From positions 613,910 to 677,909 of the forward strand of contig JABTUN010000004.1 of the NCBI GenBank assembly GCA_015075365.1: a stretch of 64,000 bases of DNA, written 5' to 3'. The translations under genes and the position numbers were made by a program. Under the pieces are notes generated by a model that was not told the DNA's origin, ran no database searches, and was given only the letters and a program-made list of their open reading frames with translations. The DNA comes from Verrucomicrobiaceae bacterium. Lineage in GTDB: Bacteria; Verrucomicrobiota; Verrucomicrobiia; Verrucomicrobiales; Verrucomicrobiaceae. Below are positions 34,628 to 42,051 of the stretch, piece by piece. Within the stretch, counting starts at the first letter, position 1. The number at the start of each line of letters is the position of its first letter.

Positions 34628-36045
34628 ACGACGGACCTCTCCACTCCACGCGCCGCTACTTCCTCGGCCAATGCACCGGCGTTTCCGTCGGCGCGATGGC
34701 GCTGCATGCGCTCGGGCAGCAGGAAGTGCCTGGATTGCCCACGCTGCCGCATTTTGCGCCGAAGGCGAAGCGCGTCATCTTTCTCACGCAATCGGGCGGA
34801 CCTTCACAAATTGAGCTTTTTGATCACAAGCCGGGTTTGATGCAATGGGCGGGCAAGGAGCTGCCGGAAAGTGTGCGCCAGGGTCAGCGGCTCACGACGA
34901 TGACGGCGAACCAGAAGCAGCTCATCCTGCCGGGGATCACGAAATTCGCGAAGTGCGGCCAGAGCGGCGCGACGATCAGCGAATGGCTGCCGCACTTGCA
35001 GGGCGTGGCGGATGACTTGTGCTTCATCAAGTCGATGACGACGGATCAAATCAACCACGCACCGGCGATGACGCAGTTTTTGACCGGGCATCAACTTCCC
35101 GGCCGTCCGAGCATGGGCGCGTGGATCAGCTACGGGCTCGGGAGCGTGAACCGCAACCTGCCGGATTACCTCGTGCTTATCTCAAAAATGCAGCGGCCGA
35201 GCGATCAACCGCTCTACGATCACTATTGGGGTAGCGGCTTTCTGCCTTCGCGCTATCAAGGAGTGAAGCTGCGGAACTCGAAGGACCCCGTTTTGTATCT
35301 CAGCGATCCCGAGGGGCTGCCGCGTCATCTTCGCCGTGGCATGCTCGACGGGCTCGCGGAGCTCAATCAGATGCGTTTTGAGCAAACGCACGATCCGGAG
35401 ATCACCACGCGCATCCGCCAGTATGAAATGGCCTACCGCATGCAGGCCAGCGTGCCGGAGCTGACGGACCTCAGCGACGAGCCGGATCATGTTTTCGAGA
35501 TGTATGGGCCGGATTCGCGTCGTGCGGGCAGTTACGCGGCGAATTGCATCCTCGCGCGACGGCTCGCGGAGCGCGGCGTGCGCTTCATCCAGCTCTTCCA
35601 TCCCGATTGGGATCATCACAGCCGCTTGCCGAGCTGGTGCACCGCGCGTTGTCGCGACACCGACCAGCCGAGCGCGGCGCTGATCAAAGATTTGAAACAA
35701 CGCGGCCTGCTCGACGAGACGCTCGTGCTCTGGGGCGGCGAATTCGGTCGCGGCGTCGCGGGACAGGGCAAATGGGACAGCCCCGAGGCCGGGCGCGATC
35801 ATCATCCGCGCTGTTTCACCATGTGGATGGCCGGCGGCGGCATCAAACCCGGCCTCACCTACGGTGCCACGGACGACTTCAGCTACAACGTGGCCGAGAA
35901 TCCGGTGCATGTGCGCGATCTGCACGCCACGGTGATGCACCAGCTCGGCATCGACCACGAACGCTTCACCTTCCGTGCGCAGGGCCTCGACTTCAAACTC
36001 ACCGGCGTGGAGCCGACGAAGGTGGTGAAGGATATTCTGGCGTGA
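34624..36045 (+). CDS. DUF1501 protein (Tat-exported)
   Basis: A 473-residue protein starting at ATG 34624, which overlaps the NHL gene stop (ATGA). The Tat signal reads STRRYFLGQCTGVSVGAMAL. DUF1501 core motifs are present: KRVIFLTQSGGPSQIELFDH, INHAPAMTQFLTGHQLPGRP, HPDWDHHSR, VLWGGEFGRG and AGRDHHPRCFTMWMAGGG. It is the usual partner of the DUF1549/DUF1553 protein encoded two genes upstream, and likely acts with it outside the cytoplasm. It is clearly homologous to the DUF1501 protein at 25.0-26.4 kb. Confidence 0.92.
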   Translation: MNDGPLHSTRRYFLGQCTGVSVGAMALHALGQQEVPGLPTLPHFAPKAKRVIFLTQSGGPSQIELFDHKPGLMQWAGKELPESVRQGQRLTTMTANQKQLILPGITKFAKCGQSGATISEWLPHLQGVADDLCFIKSMTTDQINHAPAMTQFLTGHQLPGRPSMGAWISYGLGSVNRNLPDYLVLISKMQRPSDQPLYDHYWGSGFLPSRYQGVKLRNSKDPVLYLSDPEGLPRHLRRGMLDGLAELNQMRFEQTHDPEITTRIRQYEMAYRMQASVPELTDLSDEPDHVFEMYGPDSRRAGSYAANCILARRLAERGVRFIQLFHPDWDHHSRLPSWCTARCRDTDQPSAALIKDLKQRGLLDETLVLWGGEFGRGVAGQGKWDSPEAGRDHHPRCFTMWMAGGGIKPGLTYGATDDFSYNVAENPVHVRDLHATVMHQLGIDHERFTFRAQGLDFKLTGVEPTKVVKDILA

Positions 36046-36051
36046 GCCGCA

Positions 36052-37461
36052 TCACGCTGCGGGCAACCGCACCGTGAAGGTGCTGCCGTGGCCGACTTCG
36101 CTGCTGACGCTCACGCTGCCGCCGTGAGCTTCAACAAGGGCCTTCACAATGGACAGGCCGAGACCGCTGCCGCCGTGCGTGCGCGAGCGCGCTTTGTCCA
36201 CGCGGTAGAAGCGCTCGAACAAATGTGGCAGATGCTCTGGTGCGATGCCGCCGCCGGTGTCGATGATCTGGATTTCGATCCACGGCGTGGTTTTGGACAC
36301 GCGCACAGTCACGTTTTCACCCGTGGGCGAGTAGCGTACGGCGTTCTCGACGAGGTTGAAGATCACACGCTCCAGCGCGACGCGGTCGCCATTCACGCTG
36401 AGCGGTTCGGTGGTCGTGTCCTCGTGTTGAATGATCATCTGGCGCTCAGCAGCGAGGTTTTGCAGGCGATTGATCACCGTGGAGCAGACTTCGCTCACAT
36501 TCACGAGTTCGCGCTGCGTGATGGCGTCGCCGACATCGACGTGCGCGAGCGCGAGCATGTTTTCCGTGAGGCGGGAGAGGCGCTCGATCTCCTCCTTGTT
36601 GCTGACGAGCACCTCGCGGTATTCCTCGGTAGTGCGTGGCTTGCGCAAAGCCACTTCGATCTCGCCACGCAGCACGGTGAGGGGCGTGCGCAGCTCGTGC
36701 GAGGCATCGGCGGTGAAGCGCTGCTGTGTGGTGTGCGCGGTTTCGAGACGATCGAGCAAATGATTGAACGACGAGGCAAGCGCGGCGAGTTCCGCGTCAT
36801 CGGACGGCACAAAAAGACGGCGGATGCCGAGTTCGGAGGTGCTGAGGCCGCGCGCGGCTTCTTCCAGCGACGAAATGGAGCGCAGCCACTGCCGGCTGAG
36901 GAACCACGCGGTGGCGGCGACCGCGCAGAGCATGACCGCGCCGCCGCCGACCAGCCAGACGAGCAGACGATACCCGCGCGCATCCAGAGCATCGAGAGGC
37001 ATGACCGCCTGGGCGTAGAAGACCACCGGTTCGCCCCAGCGCTCGCGCCGCGGATGCGTGGCCACGCGCCATTCACGGCCGCCCACGGCGAGAGTCTCCA
37101 GCTCCACGCCACCAGCCGGATGGTAGGAGTGGCGCGCTGTTTCCGTCAGCGGCATGTCAATGCGCAGGTTGCTCGATTTGCCGCCCAGGTTGCCGTCAGC
37201 GGTGAACATCTGAACGGCGACCTGATGCTCCTGCAATTGCAACTCCTGCTCCATCCACGGTTCGATGAGGAGCCTCCGCGCAGGCAGCGGCAGCGGCGGT
37301 GCGAGGCGGCCCAGCAGCAATGCCTTTCCGCGCAGGACATCGTCCATGTCGCGGCTCATGGCCTCGCGCGCCACGAGCCAGACGATGACGCCGAAAACCG
37401 TCAACGCGGCGGCGAGCAGAGCGGTGAAGCTGATCAAAAGGCGCGCGCGGAGGGATTTCAT
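36052..37461 (-). CDS. Two-component sensor histidine kinase (HAMP)
   Basis: A 469-residue sensor starting at ATG 37461, which overlaps the response-regulator stop. Two membrane helices (about 10-32 and 163-187) flank a periplasmic sensor. Then come a HAMP domain (FLSRQWLRSISSLEEAARGL), the H-box FTADASHELRTPLTVLRGE, the N-box NLVENAVRYSP, and the G-boxes DTGGGIAPEHL and GGSGLGLSIVKALVEAHGG. The arrangement is that of CusS/heavy-metal-type sensors, but the stimulus cannot be read from the sequence. Confidence 0.92.
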   Translation of the reverse strand: MKSLRARLLISFTALLAAALTVFGVIVWLVAREAMSRDMDDVLRGKALLLGRLAPPLPLPARRLLIEPWMEQELQLQEHQVAVQMFTADGNLGGKSSNLRIDMPLTETARHSYHPAGGVELETLAVGGREWRVATHPRRERWGEPVVFYAQAVMPLDALDARGYRLLVWLVGGGAVMLCAVAATAWFLSRQWLRSISSLEEAARGLSTSELGIRRLFVPSDDAELAALASSFNHLLDRLETAHTTQQRFTADASHELRTPLTVLRGEIEVALRKPRTTEEYREVLVSNKEEIERLSRLTENMLALAHVDVGDAITQRELVNVSEVCSTVINRLQNLAAERQMIIQHEDTTTEPLSVNGDRVALERVIFNLVENAVRYSPTGENVTVRVSKTTPWIEIQIIDTGGGIAPEHLPHLFERFYRVDKARSRTHGGSGLGLSIVKALVEAHGGSVSVSSEVGHGSTFTVRLPAA

Positions 37462-38129
37462 GATTTTTGCAGCAGGTAGCCCGCTCCGCGCACAGTTTGA
37501 ATGAGCGCGGGCGAGAAGCCGCGGTCGATTTTTTCGCGCAGATGGTAAACAGTGACTTCGATGACGTTGCTTGGTGTGTTTGGCAGGTCCTCCCACACGG
37601 TTTCGGCCAGCTCGGAGCGCGTCACGACATTTCCAGCGCGACGCAGCAGATGCGCGAGCACACCAAACTCCTTCGCGGAGAGCGTGATGAGTTTTCCTCC
37701 TCGTGTGACACGCCGTCCGCGCAGATCCACCTGCAAATCGGCGGCGTGCAGCAGCGCAGGCTCGTCAGAAACGGGACGCCGCAGCAGCGCGCGCACGCGA
37801 GCGAGCAGTTCGGCGAAGGCGAAGGGCTTCACCAGATAGTCATCCGCGCCGAGGTCGAGCCCCTGGACGCGATCCTGCACTCCATCGCGCGCCGTCAGCA
37901 TCAACACGCGTGTTTGCGCGCCAGAGGCCCGAAGTTCACGGAGCACGGAAAAGCCATCGCGCCCCGGCAGCATCACGTCGAGGATGACGAGGTCGAAAGT
38001 GTCGTCACGGGCCTTTACGAGGCCGGAATCGCCATCGGCGGCCGTTTCGACCGAGAATCCCTCCTCGCGCAGCCCGCGCTCGATGAAGCGGGCGACTTTG
38101 ATTTCATCTTCGATGACGAGGAGGCGCAT
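37458..38129 (-). CDS. OmpR-family response regulator
   Basis: A 223-residue regulator. The receiver domain has the acidic pair E7/D8, phospho-acceptor D51 in LVILDVMLPGRDG, T79 in MLTARDG and K101 in DYLVKPF. The winged-helix DNA-binding domain (about 125-222) ends with the typical VEVTVYHLREKIDRG-type recognition pattern (here IEVTVYHLREKID) and VRGAGYLL. The gene precedes and overlaps the sensor kinase gene by four bases. Confidence 0.93.
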   Translation of the reverse strand: MRLLVIEDEIKVARFIERGLREEGFSVETAADGDSGLVKARDDTFDLVILDVMLPGRDGFSVLRELRASGAQTRVLMLTARDGVQDRVQGLDLGADDYLVKPFAFAELLARVRALLRRPVSDEPALLHAADLQVDLRGRRVTRGGKLITLSAKEFGVLAHLLRRAGNVVTRSELAETVWEDLPNTPSNVIEVTVYHLREKIDRGFSPALIQTVRGAGYLLQKS

Positions 38130-38141
38130 GGGGCACGATAA

Positions 38142-38747
38142 TCACCGCTCCTTCTCCAGCACCATGAGAAACTGGCCGGCCTGCACATTGGTTTGCAGTT
38201 TGTCGGGACGCTTGGAGCGGGGGTTGTCGTTGGCGGAGCACCATTTGAGGGTCTTGCCTTCGAGGTCGAAGATGCCCTCGTATTTTTTGCCGGCGAACTG
38301 GCCCTCGGTGCCGGTGGCGTCGATTCGCTTGCCCGAGATCTTGTAGGTGCCCGCGCCCATGACGGCGTTGCCGCGTGGATTGGAGGCAGTGATCTTTTCT
38401 TCGGTGATTTCGAGTTTGATGTCACCGTGGCGGGAACCGTCGCTGTCGGCCATGTAGCCGCTCCAGGTGCCGAGGATGGCCTTTTTCGCCTCGTCTTTGC
38501 CTTCCGACTTTTCTTCCGCTTTCGCGGCGGGCTTGGCCTGTTCTTTGACGAAGGTCTGGTCCGCCTCGCTGAGCCGTGCGAGAGGGAGATCGGCCGTGGA
38601 GCCGTTTGCGAGGCGCACGGTGACAGTGGTGTCGGTGGCTTTGACGAAGTCGCCAGTGAGCGTGCGACCGCTGGAGACCTCCGTCCAGGTGCGAGCCTGA
38701 ACGAAGGAGGTGAAGACGAGGATGAGGAGCAGGTTGGTCGTTTTCAT
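38142..38747 (-). CDS. Secreted protein with SHD1 and TIGR03067-like domains
   Basis: A 201-residue protein with a signal peptide (TTNLLLILVFTSFVQA). An SHD1-like module follows (WTEVSSGRTLTGDFVK through LPLARLSEADQTFVKE, about 20-68), then a Lys/Ala/Glu linker. The C-terminal lipocalin-like domain resembles TIGR03067: ILGTWSGYMADSDGSRHGD, GTYKISGKRIDATGTEG, GIFDLEGKTLKWC and RPDKLQT. Both modules are typical of Planctomycetes and Verrucomicrobia. No catalytic function is known. Confidence 0.75.
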   Translation of the reverse strand: MKTTNLLLILVFTSFVQARTWTEVSSGRTLTGDFVKATDTTVTVRLANGSTADLPLARLSEADQTFVKEQAKPAAKAEEKSEGKDEAKKAILGTWSGYMADSDGSRHGDIKLEITEEKITASNPRGNAVMGAGTYKISGKRIDATGTEGQFAGKKYEGIFDLEGKTLKWCSANDNPRSKRPDKLQTNVQAGQFLMVLEKER

Positions 38748-38776
38748 AAGTCGGTCAGATCAATACCAGGAGGACT

Positions 38777-41515
38777 TCACAACTCCTCAAAGCGCACACG
38801 GAAGAAGCGGTCCGGGCTGCCGGGAGGGGCGGTGATGGTGCGTGGCGTGTCGCTGGCGGGATATTGCGGTGTGTTTCCTGGAGCATCCCATGCGCGCCAG
38901 GCGCTCAAATCACTGCTCACCTCGATGATGGCGGCACGATTGGCAGGATGGGTAAACTGGAACTGCGCGACACCACCCACCACCTGCATCAAGCCGTAGC
39001 TCCATCCGCTGCTGGAGGCGTTCGGATCTGTGCCGGTGAGGAATTCGAGCAGGTTGCCGCGTCCGTCGCCATCGGGATCATCGTTCGCGCCGCCGACCGG
39101 CGGTGACTGAGCGGCGAGCCATTGCGCGAAACTCTGCCGCGTGGTCAGCGAGGCGATCCAGTCGCTCACGAGCTGTTCATTGACCAGATCGCGCTCCAGC
39201 GTGCCGAGCGGAGGCATGCGCGAGATGCCAGCGCCTTGCTGGCGGCGCAGCAGCATGGAATGCGCAGCATCACCGGGCACGATGAAGCGGTTCGTGGCGT
39301 CGCCATCGTTGTTCACAAGCAGTCCATTGATGAGGTTCGCCGAGTCGGTCTTCGTGGTGAAACGCGCGTCCCACGTGCCCTGCGACGCGCCACCGGGCTG
39401 GTGGCACTGCACGCAGTTCACGGCCAGATACGAGCGCACGCGCCATTCGAGAGATTGCGTGGTGTCGGTGGCGGCCGCGAAGGCGGGCAGGTTGTTCACG
39501 CCGGTGACGGGCGTGTTGAAGTAGCCCGCGTCGCTCAATGCCTGGATCTGGTTTTGCAGTCCGGCTCCGTAGTCGCGCGAGCGGTTCAACTGCGGTGTGT
39601 TGAAGCTGAGCGCGTGACCTCCAACAGCCGTATGGCACATGATGCATTCGCCCCGGCTCGGATAGCGCCACGTTTGCGACGGACTGCTGCTGGGAATGAC
39701 CTCCGTGAGACCGGACTCGGCCACGAGGTCGGCATCCGTTTGATCGGAACGCCATTTGTAGCTCAGTCCATAGACATCCGTGGCTGTTTTGACGAGGAAG
39801 CGCGTTTCCAGCCGCCGTTTCGTCGCCGGATTGCCGCGGGTGGTCTCGATGTCGAAATGTTTGATCCACACCATGCCTGCGGGGAAGCTCCAATTGCCTG
39901 TGGCATTGAAGGTGATCGTGTCCGTGGCGTTGGGAATGCTGAACCAGCGGCTTTTGATCGCGTGGTCGCTCCAGAAGCTGACGTTGGCATCGTAGGGCAC
40001 AACACCCGTGCCTGGCGTGAGCGTGACGAGGCTGGAAAACGCGCCGGTGCCTGACAGCGTGGGCGGAGGCGCTGTTCCCGTCGTGCCAGTGCGCTGCAGT
40101 TTGTAGATGGTGCCTTGGAGGCTGCATAGCAGCGGCTCGCCGTTGCGTGGATCGATGCCGAAATCGACGATCTGCGGCCGGATGGCGATCTGTTGCGCGG
40201 TCCACACGCCTGGACTCGTCTCCGTGAGCGCGGCGATGATGCCACCGCCGCCAAAAATGTCGCTGAAGAGGTATTTGCCCTGCAATTCGGTCAGTTGATT
40301 GCCGCGATACACCATGCCGCCGCACACGGACACGCCATAGATTGTGCTACCGGCCGCGTTGTCGCTCACATACTCAAAGATCGGGTCGATTGGAGTGAAG
40401 CCGGCGGCGGGCTTCGCGTTGGTGGTGCCCGGTGAATTGTCCGGGAAACGCGGCGGCACGGTGGCAGACTGATAAAAGTCGTGCGCTCCCTCGCGCCAGC
40501 TCCAGCCGTAGTCGCCGCCTTTGACGACGAGATCGACCTCCTCCCAGTCCAACTGGCCCACATCACCGAGAAAGAGGCGGCCCGTCGGCATGTCGATGGT
40601 GAAACGGAACGGATTTCGGAAGCCTGTCGCGTAGATCTCCGTGCGCACCGTCGAGGGAGCGATCGTCTGGCCGTGCCAGCTCGTGAAGCCGATGAAGGGA
40701 TTGTCCGCCGGCACTTTGTAGGTGCCCGCGTGGATCGCAGAGGGATGGCTGGTCGAGGCGGGTTGCGAGTGCGGATTGGGTGCGAGGTTTTCCGGCCTGT
40801 TGTCCACGTCGATGCGGATCAACTGGCCCCAGAAGTCCTTGTTGATGAAACGCGCGTTGTTGTAAACATCGCCGCCGCCGCCCTCGTCACCCAGCGAGAG
40901 ATACAGATAACCGTCCGCACCGAAGGCCAGGTCGCCGCCGTTGTGGTTCACCGCCTCGTCGTAAATCGTCAGCAGCGGCGTCATCGTGGCCGGATCGGCA
41001 CTGGCGGCGGCATTGTAGCTGCCCGGCGTGCCAATGGCCTGGAACCGTGCGAGCCGCTGATGGAGCTGGCCGTTGATCGTGATGCTGAAGTAGAGGTAGA
41101 AGAAGCCGTTGTCGTTGTAGTCCGGGTGGAAGACCATGCTGAGCAGGCCGTTTTCGTCCCCGAAAGGCAGCGACTGGCCCATGCTGGTCAAATACGCGCC
41201 GAGATCCATGAACACCGCCTGGGAGGGATTTGGCGCGCTGAGATTATTCACCACCCGCACCTGTCCGGCGCGTTGTGCCACATAGAGGCGGTTCGTTTCG
41301 CCATTCGGGAAGGCGGTACATACCGGGTTGAGGAAGGTCATCCCGCCGCCGCCAGCGAAGGGGATGGCATTCACCGTGGTATAGCCTGAGGCCACAGGCA
41401 GCGAGGCCGGGAGGTTCAGCGTGGTGTTTTCCTGACGGACGATCTGGGCATGCGCGCCAGCGGCCATCGCGATCAATCCGATGGCTGGGAGACGTGAAAT
41501 CGGCGGCATTTTCAT
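38777..41515 (-). CDS. PQQ-dependent sugar dehydrogenase fused to dihaem cytochrome (SO2930-like)
   Basis: A 912-residue secreted protein. After a signal peptide (to about GAHA-QIV) comes a soluble glucose/sorbosone dehydrogenase propeller (about 40-460: GLLSMVFHPDYNDNGFFYLY, NHNGGDLAFGADGYLYLSLG, YATGFRNPFRFTIDMPTGRL, GDVGQLDWEEVD, GGDYGWSWREG). A region resembling SO2930-family dihaem cytochromes follows (SFWSDHAIKSRWFSIPN, RRLETRFLVKT, haem sites CIMCH and CVQCH). A Ca-binding-type DDPDGDGRGNLLEFLTG and a small beta-domain end the chain. The fusion would oxidise a sugar and pass electrons to its own haems. The start at ATG 41515 precedes the signal peptide. Confidence 0.87.
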   Translation of the reverse strand: MKMPPISRLPAIGLIAMAAGAHAQIVRQENTTLNLPASLPVASGYTTVNAIPFAGGGGMTFLNPVCTAFPNGETNRLYVAQRAGQVRVVNNLSAPNPSQAVFMDLGAYLTSMGQSLPFGDENGLLSMVFHPDYNDNGFFYLYFSITINGQLHQRLARFQAIGTPGSYNAAASADPATMTPLLTIYDEAVNHNGGDLAFGADGYLYLSLGDEGGGGDVYNNARFINKDFWGQLIRIDVDNRPENLAPNPHSQPASTSHPSAIHAGTYKVPADNPFIGFTSWHGQTIAPSTVRTEIYATGFRNPFRFTIDMPTGRLFLGDVGQLDWEEVDLVVKGGDYGWSWREGAHDFYQSATVPPRFPDNSPGTTNAKPAAGFTPIDPIFEYVSDNAAGSTIYGVSVCGGMVYRGNQLTELQGKYLFSDIFGGGGIIAALTETSPGVWTAQQIAIRPQIVDFGIDPRNGEPLLCSLQGTIYKLQRTGTTGTAPPPTLSGTGAFSSLVTLTPGTGVVPYDANVSFWSDHAIKSRWFSIPNATDTITFNATGNWSFPAGMVWIKHFDIETTRGNPATKRRLETRFLVKTATDVYGLSYKWRSDQTDADLVAESGLTEVIPSSSPSQTWRYPSRGECIMCHTAVGGHALSFNTPQLNRSRDYGAGLQNQIQALSDAGYFNTPVTGVNNLPAFAAATDTTQSLEWRVRSYLAVNCVQCHQPGGASQGTWDARFTTKTDSANLINGLLVNNDGDATNRFIVPGDAAHSMLLRRQQGAGISRMPPLGTLERDLVNEQLVSDWIASLTTRQSFAQWLAAQSPPVGGANDDPDGDGRGNLLEFLTGTDPNASSSGWSYGLMQVVGGVAQFQFTHPANRAAIIEVSSDLSAWRAWDAPGNTPQYPASDTPRTITAPPGSPDRFFRVRFEEL

Positions 41516-41607
41516 GGTGAACAGCCGCAATCTGCGCACCGCGCCCGCGCATCCTAATGAAAAGCAGTTCATCTTGGAAGCGCCGTCATGTTCCCGGTGG
41601 ACATGGC

Positions 41608-42051
41608 ATGAGGGCCGCTCCTTTGGTGGGTCACATGCCGCTTCTTCGCTATCTTCAGGGACTCTCCACCGGCCGCACAGTTCTGTGGTGCTACTTCATC
41701 TGGTGGTGTGTGAGCATCACGTGTCATTTTGACGCGTCTCCACGCATCTGGCTGACGTCGCTGGGCCTCAGCGGCATCATCGGGGTGGCGCTGATTCTCA
41801 GCACGAGGTCGTCCACCGGGGCGGCGGCAAAAATGGACGCGTGGGTGGTCTTCCGGCTGTTTTTGATGCCGTTCTGCGTCTCCAGCTTCGCTGCGCTGGT
41901 GAAGGACGCGGGCTATGTGCTGGTGTTTCCGCCCTCGTGGCGGGAAAATGCGACGGGGGCGTTCTTGATCGCGATTTTTCTGCTCGTGCTGCGTGGCGTG
42001 AAGGGACGCATGGGAGCTACTCCTTCTTCGAGCGCTGGAAGAGGCCTTTGA
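41608..42051 (+). CDS. Hypothetical four-helix membrane protein
   Basis: About 147 residues with four hydrophobic segments: VLWCYFIWWCVSITCHF, SLGLSGIIGVALILS, FRLFLMPFCVSSFAALV and AFLIAIFLLVLRGV. I recognise no family. The start is uncertain: ATG 41608 has GGTGG 8 bases upstream, while ATG 41635 also has GGTGGG close by. The 3' end overlaps the convergent secretin gene by 35 bases. Confidence 0.6.
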   Translation: MRAAPLVGHMPLLRYLQGLSTGRTVLWCYFIWWCVSITCHFDASPRIWLTSLGLSGIIGVALILSTRSSTGAAAKMDAWVVFRLFLMPFCVSSFAALVKDAGYVLVFPPSWRENATGAFLIAIFLLVLRGVKGRMGATPSSSAGRGL

